64,000 nt of DNA from Pseudonocardia hierapolitana (GCF_007994075.1 NZ_VIWU01000001.1:7130001-7194000); one strand, 5' to 3'. Counted from the stretch's first letter, positions 15,285-25,256 are shown. The notes: generated by a model from the sequence alone, not told the origin. Numbers and translations: made by a program.

Positions 15285-17605
15285 CCACAAGGAGTGACGG
15301 AGCAGTCCTCGTCGTCGCCGGGACGGTCCACCCCGGGGTCACCGAGTATCCCCGGTCGCTCGGGATCGTCGGGGCTGACGTCCGGCTCGTCCGGTGGCGG
15401 CGCCGGTGCCATACCCGGTGGTTCAGGGGGCGGGTCGGACGGCGGCGCGGGCGGGGGTGGCGGGTTCTCGTTCGGGCCCAGCGGCGACGGGGGCTCGCCG
15501 ATGGGCCGCAACGGCGGGAAGTCCTCGACCGGGGAACCGGACAGGGCCTCGGACATGACCTTCTGCCACACGTCGCCGGGCAGGCTGCTGCCCTGGATCG
15601 GGCGGCCGCGAGCGGTGCGGATCGGCGAGTTCATGTCGGTGCCCATCCACACCGCGGTGGCGAGCGACGGCGTGAACCCGGCCATCCACGCGTCGTTGTT
15701 CTCGCCCTCGAACCGGGACTGGACGGTGCCGGTCTTCGCCGCCACGGGGCGCTGCCCCGGCAGGGCGAGACGGTCGTGCTCGGCGACCTCGAGCATCGCC
15801 TCGACCACGTTGCGCGCCACCCGCTCCGGGAAGCGGCGCTCGCCCTCGGTGGCGGCCTGGTAGAGCACCCGGTCGTCGGCGGTGACGACGGACGACACGA
15901 GGTGCGGCTGGCGCCATACCCCGCCGGCCGCGATCGTCGCGTACGCCGATGCCAGCTCGAGCGTCGACACCTCCTTGTTGCCGAGCGCGATGCCCTCGGT
16001 CGGGTCGTCGAGCGGCGCGGTGATGCCGGCGGCGCGGGCCGCGGCGGCGACGGCGTCGGGTCCGACCTCCTTGGCGAGGGTGTGGAAGACGACGTTGTTC
16101 GACACCGTCATGGCCTGCTTGAGGTCGCACTCGTCGCAGTCGGCGCCCTCCGCGTTGCGCAGGCCCGGAATCTCCCGCCCGTCGAAGACCTCGCCGAGGC
16201 CGACCGGCGGGTTGCGCAGCAGCCCCGCGAGCACGACGAACGGCTTGAACGTCGACCCGGCGAGCTTGCGCACCTGCGCGTAGTCCAGGCCCAGCCCGTT
16301 GTCGCCGCCGTAGTAGGCGAGCACGCCGCCGGTCCGCGGGTCGATCGCCACCACGGCGCTGCGCAGGTTCACCGGTTGCCCGTCCAGCGCGTCGTGGGCC
16401 GCCTCGACCACCTGCTGCTGCCGGCGCGGGTCCACCGTCGTCGTGATCCGCAGGCCCTCCTGGGCGACGTCCTGCTCGGTGAACCCGAGGTCCTCGAGCT
16501 CCGCGGTGACGGCGCTGACGATGTGGCCGCGGCTGTCGGTCGGCACGCCGCGGGCGAGGGCGCGGCGCGCGTCCGTCCGCGGGAAGTGCGCGGCGGCGCG
16601 GTCGGCCGGGGTGAGCCAGCCCTGCGAGACCATCCCGTCGAGCACGAAGCTCCACCGCTCGACGGCCCGGTCCGGGCTGACCGCGGGGTCCCACCGGGAC
16701 GGCGACTGGATCAGGCCGGCGAGCAGCGCACCCTCGGTCGCCGTGAGGTCCTGGACGTTCTTGTCGAAGTAGGACTGGGCGGCGGACTGGATGCCGTAGG
16801 CGCCGCGGCCGAAGTAGATCGTGTTCAGGTAGTCGGCGAGGATCTCGTCCTTCGTCCGCTCCTGGGAGATCTTGACCGCGAGGATGACCTCCTTGTACTT
16901 CCGCCACAGCGTCTGCTCGTCGCCGACGAGCGCCTTCTTGACGAACTGCTGGGTGATCGTGGACCCGCCGCCCTCGCCGCCGCGCAGCTGGTTCCAGGCC
17001 GCCCGCATGATGCCGGTGAGGTCGAAGCCGGGGTTGGAGTAGAACGAGCGGTCCTCCGCGGCGAGCACCGCGTGCCGCACGTGCAGCGGCACCTGGTCGA
17101 TCGGGACCTTGGTCCGGTTGCCCTCCTCGGGCACGAGGCGGGTGAGCGGGCTCCCGTCGGCGAACGAGACCACCGTGACCTGGTTGTTCACCGCCTCGTC
17201 CGGATTGGGGACCGAGAAGGCCAGGTAGCCGGCCGTGAAGGCGAGGACCGGCCCCAGCACGGCCGCGGCCGCGACGCCGAGCAGCGCGCGCCGCAGGAGC
17301 CGCACGCGCCGGGCGTGCCGCTGCTGCTGCGGGGACTGCCGGCGGGCGCGGGCGGGAGCCCCGACGGCAGGCAGCTCGTCGGTGGCCTCCGGTGCGCGGT
17401 GGCGGGCGGTGTCCTCGCCCGCCCGGGCCGGCGCCTGCCCCGCCGATCCGTTCCGCTGGGCCCGGTTCCGCTGTGGCTTCGGCGGCTGCCACCAGGCGAC
17501 GCCCGACGGATGGGCATCCCGCCGCGACCGTTGGGTCGGCAGCCCCGCACCCCGCACCCCGGCTCCCGTGGAGCGGGTGGAGTGCCTCGGGTGGGCTCCG
17601 TGCAC
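15281..17605 (-). CDS. Class A penicillin-binding protein (transglycosylase-transpeptidase)
   Basis: 774 residues. A basic, Gln/Pro/Arg-rich cytoplasmic N-terminus (about 1-90) precedes a single membrane helix. A GT51 transglycosylase follows with 'EDRSFYSNPG' (catalytic Glu), 'GGSTITQQ' and 'RKYKEVILAVKISQ', and then a transpeptidase with STFK, SNN and KTGT motifs. A Pro-rich extracellular tail of about 80 residues closes the protein. It polymerises and crosslinks peptidoglycan, like PonA-type enzymes. GTG 17605 is chosen because GGGAGG lies about 9 nt upstream; the frame is open beyond it but lacks support. Cysteines in 'GADCDECDL' may form an extracellular disulfide. Confidence 0.93.
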   Translation of the reverse strand: MHGAHPRHSTRSTGAGVRGAGLPTQRSRRDAHPSGVAWWQPPKPQRNRAQRNGSAGQAPARAGEDTARHRAPEATDELPAVGAPARARRQSPQQQRHARRVRLLRRALLGVAAAAVLGPVLAFTAGYLAFSVPNPDEAVNNQVTVVSFADGSPLTRLVPEEGNRTKVPIDQVPLHVRHAVLAAEDRSFYSNPGFDLTGIMRAAWNQLRGGEGGGSTITQQFVKKALVGDEQTLWRKYKEVILAVKISQERTKDEILADYLNTIYFGRGAYGIQSAAQSYFDKNVQDLTATEGALLAGLIQSPSRWDPAVSPDRAVERWSFVLDGMVSQGWLTPADRAAAHFPRTDARRALARGVPTDSRGHIVSAVTAELEDLGFTEQDVAQEGLRITTTVDPRRQQQVVEAAHDALDGQPVNLRSAVVAIDPRTGGVLAYYGGDNGLGLDYAQVRKLAGSTFKPFVVLAGLLRNPPVGLGEVFDGREIPGLRNAEGADCDECDLKQAMTVSNNVVFHTLAKEVGPDAVAAAARAAGITAPLDDPTEGIALGNKEVSTLELASAYATIAAGGVWRQPHLVSSVVTADDRVLYQAATEGERRFPERVARNVVEAMLEVAEHDRLALPGQRPVAAKTGTVQSRFEGENNDAWMAGFTPSLATAVWMGTDMNSPIRTARGRPIQGSSLPGDVWQKVMSEALSGSPVEDFPPLRPIGEPPSPLGPNENPPPPPAPPSDPPPEPPGMAPAPPPDEPDVSPDDPERPGILGDPGVDRPGDDEDCSVTPCG

Positions 17606-17713
17606 GCGTCCCCACCTCCCTGACCAGCACCCCCCGCCCCGGGTGCGGGGAGGACGTGGGGTCCAACGGGAGCTGCCGTGCGGGCGGTGTGGCGAAGGAC
17701 GCGACATCACCCG

Positions 17714-17938
17714 ATGGGCGTGCGCAGTGTGATCACGACCGGGTTCGAGGGCCCTATCCGTGCACGCTGCGTGAGCGGCCGTCCGTCGGACGGCCGCGTG
17801 CACGTCGCCGTCGGGATGCTCGGTGCGGCCGAGCCGGAGGTGGTGGTGCGCTTGGGCAGCGCCTGGCACCACGTGGTGCGGGAGGTCCCCGACCCTGCGC
17901 CTCCCGCGGCGCTGCCGCCCGGGCCTCGGGTGCCGTGA
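17714..17938 (+). CDS. Small hypothetical protein
   Basis: A possible 74-residue gene in the 440-nt gap between the PBP and the roadblock-like gene. The sequence has alternating beta-like segments ('GRVHVAVGMLGAAEPEVVVRLGSAWHHVVREV') and a Pro-rich end, with amino-acid composition like real proteins rather than the Arg-rich shadows of this genome. No family is recognised and the start is uncertain (ATG 17714 or GTG 17732). The rest of the gap (17606-17713) shows nothing definite beyond the PBP ribosome site. Confidence 0.35.
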   Translation: MGVRSVITTGFEGPIRARCVSGRPSDGRVHVAVGMLGAAEPEVVVRLGSAWHHVVREVPDPAPPAALPPGPRVP

Positions 17939-18045
17939 CGCTCGTGGGAGGGCGGGAGGACGAGGAGGTGGCCGGTCGGCGCAGTGGCGGTGCCGCCGAG
18001 CGGGTGGACCACCATTGCTCCACTGCGCAGCGGGATGCTGCGGGG

Positions 18046-19599
18046 ATGCTCCCCGCTCCCCGCGACCCCCACGCGCCCGAGGCGGTGCCCCCCGACCCGC
18101 CTCCGGCTCCGCCACCCGAGCCACCGCTCGCCCCCCAGCTCACCGGGCTCCTGCGGTCCGCGGGAGCGCAGGCCGTCCACGCCGTCGTCGGTGAGCACGG
18201 TGACGTGCTCGTCGAGGTCGGTCTCGCCGACGGCGACGACGTCCCCGCGCTCGTGCAGCTCGCCCGCGCCGCCAACGCCCTCGGCCGGGGACGCGGCGAG
18301 TGGGTGGAGGACCTCGTCGTGACCCTCGGCCGCACCGTGCACGTGCTCCGCGAGTGCGACGGGGTGGTGCTGCACGCGCGCCTCGATCCGGCCCGGGGGG
18401 ACCTCGGCGCCGTTCGGCGCGGGCTCGCCGCCGACGGCGTGCGGCGTGCCGCCGCCGCGGCAGGACGTGCCGCAGCGTCCGGTGCGAGGGGGTCCGGCAC
18501 GAGCGGGCCCAGCACGAGAGATGCCGAGGCGGCAGGGCCCGACGTGGCAGCGCTGGGCCCAGCAGGGCCCGACACCGCACGGCCGGGGTCAGCAGGCTTC
18601 GCCGGCGCCGGTCGGGGCGTGCAGGCAGGACGTCCGGGCCCGGCCCGCGACGGCGGTGCACGATCGGCAGGCGAGAGGTCCGGTCCCCGCCCCGCCGCGG
18701 TGCCGCCCGCCGGGCCGCGCCGCGCCGCCCACCCGCGTCCCGCGGCCGACGCATGGCCGTACTCCCTCCCGCAGCGGTCGACCGCAGCGCCGTCGACGCC
18801 CGCGCCGTCCGCTGCAGCGCCGTCGACGCCCGCGCCGTCCGCTGCAGCGCCGTCGACGCCCGCGCCGTCCACTCCCGCGCCGTCGACCGCAGCGCCGTCC
18901 ACCCCCGCGCCCTCGCCGACCCGCCGTCACGCCGGCCCCCGACCGGCCGACGCGTCGGGCGCACACCGCCTGTCCGGTCCGGCCGGGCCGCCGCTCGCCG
19001 CGGTGCCCACGGCCCCGGCGATGCAGCCGGTCGTACCCCAGCCCCGCCCGGTTCCCCCGCGCCCGCTCGCGAGCACGCCCCCGCGGGACCGCCCCCAGCC
19101 GGTGCAGCAGCAGGTACAGCAGCCGGTGTCCCAGCCCGCGCCGCAGCCGGTGTCCCAGCCCGTGCCCCAGCCCGCGCCGCAGCCGGTGTCTCAGCCGGTG
19201 TCTCAGCCGGTGTCTCGGCCCTCGCAGCAGATCCCCCGGCAGATCCCCCGGCAGATCCCGCAGCAGCAGAACCCGCAGCCTTCGCCGCAGCCGCGACCGG
19301 AGCGGCTGCCGGAACCGCCGCCGGTGCCGCTGCCGCGGCACGCGCTGCGGTCCGGTCCGGACGGCAGGGACCCCGCGCTCGTCACGGTCGACGGCGGCCA
19401 CCCGGCCACCCCTGCGGGGGCGCTCGCCGTGCTCGCGCTCCCGCCGGTGGCGACGCTGCCCCGGCGCAGGCGCGCCTCTCCCGCGGCGCCGGCTCCCTCC
19501 CGGCACGCGATCATGGTGCCCTCGGTGCTCCGGCAGCCGTGGGCCTCCGACGTCGGCACGATGCGGCGGATGCTCGCCGGGCTCCACCGGATGAGCTAG
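18046..19599 (+). CDS. Roadblock/LC7-like domain protein with long Pro/Gln-rich region
   Basis: About 517 residues. Residues about 30-130 resemble a roadblock/LC7 fold ('[28 protein letters not shown]', '[20 protein letters not shown]'), which in actinobacteria acts with small GTPases. This is followed by about 300 residues of low complexity: APST repeats (18781-18912) and QPVSQPAP repeats (about 19100-19217). A conserved-looking C-terminal segment ends in '[20 protein letters not shown]'. The architecture suggests a cytoplasmic scaffold with a short binding motif at each end. The ATG at 18046 is the best start, but ribosome-site support is weak. The roadblock assignment is by pattern and not certain. 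Confidence 0.6.
   Translation: MLPAPRDPHAPEAVPPDPPPAPPPEPPLAPQLTGLLRSAGAQAVHAVVGEHGDVLVEVGLADGDDVPALVQLARAANALGRGRGEWVEDLVVTLGRTVHVLRECDGVVLHARLDPARGDLGAVRRGLAADGVRRAAAAAGRAAASGARGSGTSGPSTRDAEAAGPDVAALGPAGPDTARPGSAGFAGAGRGVQAGRPGPARDGGARSAGERSGPRPAAVPPAGPRRAAHPRPAADAWPYSLPQRSTAAPSTPAPSAAAPSTPAPSAAAPSTPAPSTPAPSTAAPSTPAPSPTRRHAGPRPADASGAHRLSGPAGPPLAAVPTAPAMQPVVPQPRPVPPRPLASTPPRDRPQPVQQQVQQPVSQPAPQPVSQPVPQPAPQPVSQPVSQPVSRPSQQIPRQIPRQIPQQQNPQPSPQPRPERLPEPPPVPLPRHALRSGPDGRDPALVTVDGGHPATPAGALAVLALPPVATLPRRRRASPAAPAPSRHAIMVPSVLRQPWASDVGTMRRMLAGLHRMS
18781..18912 (+). repeat. 30-bp tandem repeats encoding Ala/Pro/Ser/Thr units
   Basis: Three near-identical 30-bp units (18781-18810, 18811-18840, 18841-18870; the second and third identical) encode ([10 protein letters not shown])-type decapeptides. 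Degenerate 15-bp derivatives continue to about 18912. The unit is a multiple of three, so copy-number change would preserve the frame. Confidence 0.85.
19102..19217 (+). repeat. Degenerate 12/24-bp tandem repeats encoding QPVSQPAP
   Basis: Repeats based on CAGCCGGTGTCC and CAGCCCGCGCCG encode Gln-Pro-Val-Ser-Gln-Pro-Ala-Pro strings inside the roadblock-like protein, followed by three [11 protein letters not shown] triplets near 19228-19263. All are in frame, and the encoded segment should be disordered or polyproline-II. Confidence 0.75.
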
Positions 19600-19705
19600 C
19601 TCCGGCTGTTGCCGCAAACCGCTCGCGGGCGCTGGCGAGTGCCCCACTAGCATCGACGGACCTCGGGTGGTCCGCGCCCGAGCCCGAAACCCGTGGAGGT
19701 CCCCC

Positions 19706-21757
19706 GTGTCCGCGCCCGCATCCCGCCCCGCGTCCGCCCCTGTCCGGGTGCCGGCCGGGACGACGGCCGGGGCCGCCGTACGGGAGGCGGGGTTGCCCAC
19801 CACCGGGCCCACCGCGATCGTCGTCGTGCGGGATGCCGGTGGGCAGCTGCGCGACCTCGCCTGGGCGCCGGAGTCCGACGTGGAGGTCGAGGCGGTCGCC
19901 GCCGACACCGACGAGGGCCGCAGCGTCATCCGGCACTCGGCCGCGCACGTGCTCGCGCAGGCCGTGCAGCAGCTGCACCCCGAGGCCAAGCTCGGTATCG
20001 GCCCGCCCATCACCGACGGCTTCTACTACGACTTCGACGTCGAGAAGCCGTTCACCCCGGACGACCTGGGCAAGCTCGAGTCGGCCATGAAGAAGATCAT
20101 CAAGGCCGGCCAGCGGTTCTCCCGCCGCCGCTTCGACTCGCGCGACGACGCCCGCAAGGAGCTCGCCGACGAGCCGTACAAGCTCGAGCTGATCGACCTC
20201 AAGGGTGCTCCCGGTGAGGACGTGGTGGAGGTCGACGCCACGGGCGAGCTCACCATCTACGACAACGTGCACGCGCACACCGGGGAGACGGTCTGGTCGG
20301 ACCTGTGCCGCGGCCCGCACGTGCCCACCACCCGCTTCATCCCGGCGTTCAAGCTGATGCGCACCGCGGCGGCGTACTGGCGGGGCGACGAGAAGAACCC
20401 GCAGCTGCAGCGCATCTACGGCACCGCGTGGGAGAGCCAGGAGGCCCTCGACGCGCACCTCGAGCGGATCGCGGAGGCCGAGCGCCGCGACCACCGCCGC
20501 CTCGGCGCCGAGCTCGACCTGTTCTCCTTCCCCGACGAGATCGGCTCGGGCCTCGCGGTGTTCCACCCGAAGGGCGGGGTGATCCGCAGGGAGCTGGAGG
20601 ACTATTCGCGCAAGCGCCACGAGGAGGCGGGCTACGAGTTCGTCAACACCCCGCACATCACCAAGGCGCAGCTGTTCGAGACCTCGGGGCACCTGTCCTG
20701 GTACCGCGAGGGCATGTACCCGGCGATGCACCTCGACGAGGAGCTGAACGCCGACGGCACCGTGCGCAAGCCCGGCCAGGACTACTACCTGAAGCCGATG
20801 AACTGCCCGATGCACAACCTGATCTTCCGGTCCCGCGGACGGTCCTACCGCGAGCTGCCGCTGCGGATGTTCGAGTTCGGCAGCGTGTACCGGTACGAGA
20901 AGTCGGGTGTGGTGCACGGGCTGACCCGTGTCCGCGGCATGACCCAGGACGACGCCCACATCTACTGCACCCAGGAGCAGATGCAGGGCGAGATCCGGTC
21001 GCTGCTGAAGTTCGTGCTCGACCTGCTGGCCGACTACGGCCTCGACGACTTCTACCTCGAGCTCTCGACGAGGGACCCGGAGAAGTCGATCGGTTCCGAC
21101 GAGGACTGGGAGCGCGCCACGGACGCCCTGCGCGAGGCCGCCGAGGCCAGCGGGCTGGACCTGGTGCTCGACCCGGGCGGCGCCGCCTTCTACGCCCCGA
21201 AGATCAGCGTGCAGGTCAAGGACGCGATCGGGCGCAGCTGGCAGATGTCCACCATCCAGGTGGACCTCATGGAGCCGGGCCTGTTCGGCCTGGAGTACAC
21301 CGCGGCCGACGGCTCCCGCCAGCAGCCGGTCATGATCCACCGCGCCCTGTTCGGCTCCATCGAGCGCTTCTTCGGGGTGCTCACCGAGCACTACGCGGGC
21401 GCGTTCCCGGCGTGGCTCGCGCCGGTGCAGGTGGTCGCCATCCCGGTCACCGACGAGCAGGTGCCCTACGTCGAGGACGTCGCCGCGCAGCTGCGCAGCA
21501 ACGGCGTGCGCGTCGAGGTGGACGCGAGCGACGACCGGATGCAGAAGAAGATCCGCACCCACACGCTGCAGAAGGTGCCGTTCCTGCTGCTCGTCGGCGG
21601 GCGGGACGCCGAGGCGGGGGCGGTGAGCTTCCGGTTCCGCGACGGCAGCCAGCTCAACGGGATCCCGGCGGCGGACGCCGTCGCCACCGTCGTCGACTGG
21701 ATCCGCAGCCGCACGAACGTCTCGCCGAACGCGGACGTCTTCGCCGCCGCTCCCTGA
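19706..21757 (+). CDS. thrS: Threonyl-tRNA synthetase
   Basis: 683 residues, with all domains of bacterial ThrRS. An N-terminal TGS domain (about 10-75) is followed by an editing domain with 'HSAAH' and the Cys/His of 'DLCRGPH', a class II catalytic core including the zinc Cys of 'MNCPMHNL', '[12 protein letters not shown]' and '[11 protein letters not shown]', and a C-terminal anticodon-binding domain from about residue 575. The GTG at 19706 has GGAGGT at 19695-19700. It heads the conserved actinobacterial thrS-HIT-pgsA-patA-pimA gene order. No T-box leader is visible in the 106 nt upstream. Confidence 0.97.
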   Translation: MSAPASRPASAPVRVPAGTTAGAAVREAGLPTTGPTAIVVVRDAGGQLRDLAWAPESDVEVEAVAADTDEGRSVIRHSAAHVLAQAVQQLHPEAKLGIGPPITDGFYYDFDVEKPFTPDDLGKLESAMKKIIKAGQRFSRRRFDSRDDARKELADEPYKLELIDLKGAPGEDVVEVDATGELTIYDNVHAHTGETVWSDLCRGPHVPTTRFIPAFKLMRTAAAYWRGDEKNPQLQRIYGTAWESQEALDAHLERIAEAERRDHRRLGAELDLFSFPDEIGSGLAVFHPKGGVIRRELEDYSRKRHEEAGYEFVNTPHITKAQLFETSGHLSWYREGMYPAMHLDEELNADGTVRKPGQDYYLKPMNCPMHNLIFRSRGRSYRELPLRMFEFGSVYRYEKSGVVHGLTRVRGMTQDDAHIYCTQEQMQGEIRSLLKFVLDLLADYGLDDFYLELSTRDPEKSIGSDEDWERATDALREAAEASGLDLVLDPGGAAFYAPKISVQVKDAIGRSWQMSTIQVDLMEPGLFGLEYTAADGSRQQPVMIHRALFGSIERFFGVLTEHYAGAFPAWLAPVQVVAIPVTDEQVPYVEDVAAQLRSNGVRVEVDASDDRMQKKIRTHTLQKVPFLLLVGGRDAEAGAVSFRFRDGSQLNGIPAADAVATVVDWIRSRTNVSPNADVFAAAP

Positions 21758-21777
21758 GGCGAACCTAGGATCGGCGC

Positions 21778-22353
21778 ATGAGCGAGTCGGGCGAGCCGGC
21801 GTACGAGGCGCGCGACGGTGTCGGCACCCCCGACGGGTTCCGCAGGCTCTGGACCCCGCACCGGCTGGCCTACATCAAGGAGGCCGGTGCGGAGGGCTGC
21901 CCGTTCTGCCGCATCCCGAAGCTGTCCGACGAGGACGGGCTCGTCGTGGCCCGCGGCGATACGGTGTACGCGGTGCTGAACCTGCACCCGTACAACCCGG
22001 GGCACCTCATGGTGCTGCCCTACCGGCACGTGGCGGAGCTGGAGGATCTCGAGCCGGCCGAGGCGAGCGAGCTCATGACGTTCACCCAGGCCGCGGTGCG
22101 GGCCATGAAGAGGGTGGCGGCGCCGCACGCGTTCAATGTCGGTCTCAACCTGGGCACGGTCGCGGGCGGTTCGCTCGCCGAGCACTTGCACCAGCACGTC
22201 GTGCCGCGCTGGGGCGGTGACGCGAACTTCATCGCCGTGATCGGGCAGACGAAGGTGATCCCGCAGCTGCTGTCGGAGACCCGGTCACTGCTGGCGGAAG
22301 CGTGGCCGGTGCCCGGCGCGGCTGCGGACCGGCCATCGGGCGGGCGGCAGTAG
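21778..22353 (+). CDS. HIT-family AP4A phosphorylase-like protein
   Basis: 191 residues with a HIT triad region 'EHLHQHVVPRW' (HxHxH) near residue 140 and the Cys pair of 'GCPFCRI' near residue 40. It corresponds to the mycobacterial gene between thrS and pgsA (Rv2613c type), whose product phosphorolyses diadenosine tetraphosphate. Ap4A is made by aminoacyl-tRNA synthetases, which gives a rationale for the conserved linkage to thrS. It starts 20 nt after thrS. Confidence 0.9.
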   Translation: MSESGEPAYEARDGVGTPDGFRRLWTPHRLAYIKEAGAEGCPFCRIPKLSDEDGLVVARGDTVYAVLNLHPYNPGHLMVLPYRHVAELEDLEPAEASELMTFTQAAVRAMKRVAAPHAFNVGLNLGTVAGGSLAEHLHQHVVPRWGGDANFIAVIGQTKVIPQLLSETRSLLAEAWPVPGAAADRPSGGRQ

Positions 22354-22363
22354 GCTTGATTGC

Positions 22364-22396
22364 GGCCGGCGCACTAGGTAGAGGCGGGCGCCGGCC
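22364..22396. other. Hairpin between HIT gene and pgsA
   Basis: GGCCGGCGC (22364-22372) and GCGCCGGCC (22388-22396) form a perfect 9-bp stem with a 15-nt loop, located 20 nt before pgsA. It may attenuate or stabilise the operon transcript. No T-tract follows, so a strong intrinsic terminator is not indicated. Confidence 0.5.
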
Positions 22397-22416
22397 CGGC
22401 GACCAAGCAGGAGTCC

Positions 22417-23076
22417 ATGCTCAACGTCTTCGCCCGCGTGCAGGTCAACCGCGTGACCGAGCCCGTAGGCCGCTGGCTGGTCGCGCGGGGCGTCGCGCCC
22501 GACGTCGTCACGGTGATCGGCACGGTCGGCTCGGTGGCCGCGGCGCTGTGGTTCCTCCCGCGGGACGAGCTGTTCGTCGGCGCCGTCGTGGTCACGCTGT
22601 TCGTGCTGCTCGACCTCGTCGACGGGGCCATGGCCCGCGCTCGCGGCTACAGCACGCCGTTCGGGGCCGTCCTCGACTCCACCTGTGACCGGATCGCCGA
22701 CGGCGCCCTGTTCGCCGGCCTCACCTGGTGGTGCCTCGGCGCGGGCGAGGAGCGGGTGCTCGGCATCGCGGCGCTGCTGTGCCTCGTGTCGGGGCAGCTC
22801 GTGTCCTACATCAAGGCGCGGGCCGAGGGCGCGGGACTGTCGGCCGACGGCGGCCTCGTCGAGCGCGCCGAGCGGCTGATCGTCGCGCTCGTCGGCACGG
22901 GGCTGCACGGGCTCGGCGTGCCGTACGCGCTGCACGTCGCGCTGTGGCTGCTCGCGGCGGCCTCGGTGTGGACGGTCGGGCAGCGGATCGCGGCGGTGCA
23001 CCGCAGCGCCCGTGACGCCGCGGCCGGCACGAACGCATCCGACACGACCCCGCCCGACCCGGCTCCGAACCCGTGA
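22417..23076 (+). CDS. pgsA: Phosphatidylinositol phosphate synthase
   Basis: 219 residues, an integral membrane CDP-alcohol phosphotransferase. The signature D(x2)DG(x2)AR(x8)G(x3)D(x3)D is present in 'DLVDGAMARARG' and 'GAVLDSTCD' (about residues 67-93), with about six helices around it. It joins CDP-diacylglycerol to inositol 1-phosphate, the first committed step to phosphatidylinositol and PIMs. The Pro/Thr-rich C-terminus is variable. Its stop overlaps the patA GTG (GTGA). Gene order with patA and pimA makes the assignment secure. Confidence 0.95.
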   Translation: MLNVFARVQVNRVTEPVGRWLVARGVAPDVVTVIGTVGSVAAALWFLPRDELFVGAVVVTLFVLLDLVDGAMARARGYSTPFGAVLDSTCDRIADGALFAGLTWWCLGAGEERVLGIAALLCLVSGQLVSYIKARAEGAGLSADGGLVERAERLIVALVGTGLHGLGVPYALHVALWLLAAASVWTVGQRIAAVHRSARDAAAGTNASDTTPPDPAPNP

Positions 23077-23975
23077 ACGAGCGGCTGGCCGACATCCGGT
23101 ACGCGCTGGCGTGGCGGGCGGCGCGGACCCTTCCGGCCGGTGTCACGGCGCGCGCGTTCCGGCTCGCGGCCGATCTCGCCGCCCGTTCCGGAGGTGGGCC
23201 TGCCGCAGGGCTGCGGCGCAACCTCGCGCGCGTGGTACCGGACGCCACGCCTGCCGAGCTGGACGCCCTGGTGCGGGAAGGGCTGCGCAGCTACGCCCGG
23301 TACTGGTGCGAGATGTTCCGCCTGCGGCCAGGTGACGCCCCGGCCGTGCACGCCTTGATGGAGCGCGGGATGAGCGGCACGGCGCCGTTCTACTCGGCAC
23401 TCGAGGAGGGTCGCGGGGTGGTGTTCGCGGTGCCGCACAGCGGCAACTGGGACGCCGCGGGCGTCTGGGTGGTGGAGACGCTGCGCCGCCTCGGCCACGA
23501 GCCCGTGTTCACCACGATGGCGCAGCGGCTGCGCCCGGAGTCGCTCTACCGCCGGTTCCTGGCCTACCGCCAGGCCCTCGGGTTCGAGGTGGTGGCCGCG
23601 GAGGCGGGACTCACCGCCCACCGGGCACTCACCCGGCGGCTGCGGGCGGGCGGGGTGGTGTGCCTCGTCGCCGACCGGGACCTCGCCGGTTCGGGCATCG
23701 AGGTCTCGTTCTTCGGTGAGCCCGCGCGGTTCCCGGCCGGTCCCGCGCGGTTGGCGGCCCTCACGGGCGCGGTGCTGATGCCCGCCTACCCGCACTTCAG
23801 CGGGGGCGGCTGGGTGGTGCCGATCGCGGAGCCGGTGCCGGTGGACCGCACTCCGGGGTCGGTGGCGAAGGCCACGCAGGCGATCGCCGACGCGTTCGCC
23901 TGCCTCATCGTGCAGGCGCCGCAGGACTGGCACGCACTGCAGCCGTTGTGGACGGCCGACCGGGGAACCCCGTGA
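23073..23975 (+). CDS. patA: Phosphatidylinositol mannoside acyltransferase
   Basis: 300 residues of the LpxL/HtrB-like acyltransferase family. The catalytic HX4D is 'HSGNWD' near residue 125, with a later 'DRDLAGSGIEVSFFGEPARFPAGPARLA' substrate block. PatA palmitoylates the mannose of PIM1/PIM2 at the inner face of the membrane. The GTG start overlaps the pgsA stop, and the end overlaps pimA by GTGA, a tightly coupled trio. Length fits the family. Confidence 0.94.
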   Translation: MNERLADIRYALAWRAARTLPAGVTARAFRLAADLAARSGGGPAAGLRRNLARVVPDATPAELDALVREGLRSYARYWCEMFRLRPGDAPAVHALMERGMSGTAPFYSALEEGRGVVFAVPHSGNWDAAGVWVVETLRRLGHEPVFTTMAQRLRPESLYRRFLAYRQALGFEVVAAEAGLTAHRALTRRLRAGGVVCLVADRDLAGSGIEVSFFGEPARFPAGPARLAALTGAVLMPAYPHFSGGGWVVPIAEPVPVDRTPGSVAKATQAIADAFACLIVQAPQDWHALQPLWTADRGTP

Positions 23976-25123
23976 ATCCCCCGGCCCGGTTGCGGGTGGG
24001 GATCGTCTGCCCGTACTCGCTGGACGTCCCCGGCGGCGTGCAGGCCCACGTCGTCGGGCTCGCAGCGGCGCTGGAGCGCCTCGGGCACACGGTGAGCGTG
24101 CTCGCGCCTGCCGCGGTGGGCACGCCGGTGCCCGGGTTCGTCACGACGGCCGGCCGATCGCTGGGAGTGCCCTACAACGGCTCGGTGGCACGGGTGGCGT
24201 TCGGCCCGCTGACGTACGCGCGGGCCCGGCGTTGGCTCGCCGAGCACACCTTCGACGTGCTGCACCTGCACGAGCCGACGACGGTCAGCATCTCGGTGCT
24301 GGCGTTGCTCGCTGCCGAGGGGCCGATCGTGGCGACGTTCCACACCGCCACCGAGCGCTCGCGCGCGCTCGCCGCGTTCGGCGGCGTGCTGCGCCCGCTC
24401 ATGGAGAAGGTGACGGCGCGGATCGCGGTCTCTCCGCACGCCCGCCGCGTGCAGGTGGAGCACCTCGGCGGCGACGCGGTCGAGATCCCCAACGGCGTGG
24501 ACGTCGAGGCGTTCGCGCACGGCCCGCTGCTGCCGGGCTACCCGCGGCCCGGGACGGTGGGCTTCGTCGGCCGCTTCGACGAGCCGCGCAAGGGCATGCC
24601 GGTGCTGCTGGAGGCCGTCCGCAGGCTCGCCCCGGACCGGCCGGACCTGCGGGTGCTGGTGGTCGGGCGCGGCGACCCGGCGGCCCTGCTCCGCCAGGCC
24701 GGGCCGGTGGCCGACCGGCTGGACGTCCTGGGCCCCGTCGACGACGCCGCGAAGGCGGCGGCGTTGCGCTCGGTCGAGGTGTTCTGCGCGCCGAACACGG
24801 GCGGGGAGAGCTTCGGCATCGTGCTCACCGAGGCGCTCGCGGCCGGGGCGCCGGTGCTGGCGAGCGACCTCGACGCATTCCGAGCCGTCCTCGGGGAGCC
24901 CGAGCCCGCAGGCGTCCTGTTCCCCGCCGGGAACGCGGGTGCGCTGGCCGAGTGGCTGGCGGCCCTCCTCGACGATCCGGGGCGGCGCGCGGCGCTCGCC
25001 GCCGCCGGGCGGGCGCGGGCGGCCGACTTCGCGTGGCCCGCGGTGGCCGCGGCGGTGGTGCGCGTCTACCGGGCGGCGATCGCGGCCGACCCGCGGCTGG
25101 TGCCGCCGCAGGGGGCCCGATGA
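23972..25123 (+). CDS. pimA: Phosphatidylinositol alpha-mannosyltransferase
   Basis: 383 residues, GT4 family with GT-B fold. The N-terminal 'VCPYSLDVPGGVQAHV' carries the glycine-rich acceptor loop. The donor-binding half has 'VGFVGRFDEPRKG' and the E-x7-E element in 'GESFGIVLTEAL'. It transfers the first mannose from GDP-mannose to phosphatidylinositol at the cytoplasmic membrane face. The GTG start overlaps the patA stop; a frame open upstream is not used. Confidence 0.95.
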   Translation: MNPPARLRVGIVCPYSLDVPGGVQAHVVGLAAALERLGHTVSVLAPAAVGTPVPGFVTTAGRSLGVPYNGSVARVAFGPLTYARARRWLAEHTFDVLHLHEPTTVSISVLALLAAEGPIVATFHTATERSRALAAFGGVLRPLMEKVTARIAVSPHARRVQVEHLGGDAVEIPNGVDVEAFAHGPLLPGYPRPGTVGFVGRFDEPRKGMPVLLEAVRRLAPDRPDLRVLVVGRGDPAALLRQAGPVADRLDVLGPVDDAAKAAALRSVEVFCAPNTGGESFGIVLTEALAAGAPVLASDLDAFRAVLGEPEPAGVLFPAGNAGALAEWLAALLDDPGRRAALAAAGRARAADFAWPAVAAAVVRVYRAAIAADPRLVPPQGAR

Positions 25124-25256
25124 GGCGCGCGGCCCGGACCTGCCCACCGCACACAGCCGCTAGGGGCGGCACACATGGGGGACGGTGTGCGCCGCCGCCA
25201 CTCGATGTGTGCGGTCGCCCACCGGCCCTGCCGGGCGCCGGTCGGGAGCGGGGTCG

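Noticed and set aside
18781..19217. Tandem repeats considered as a CRISPR array
   Set aside because: Units are contiguous and in frame, without spacers, and lie inside a coding region. No cas genes are nearby.
19600..19705. T-box or other riboswitch before thrS
   Set aside because: The 106-nt leader has no T-box sequence or specifier loop, only a small GGACC/GGTCC hairpin.
19511..21562. Long open frame antisense to thrS
   Set aside because: No conserved motifs, and its limits follow the codon bias of thrS.
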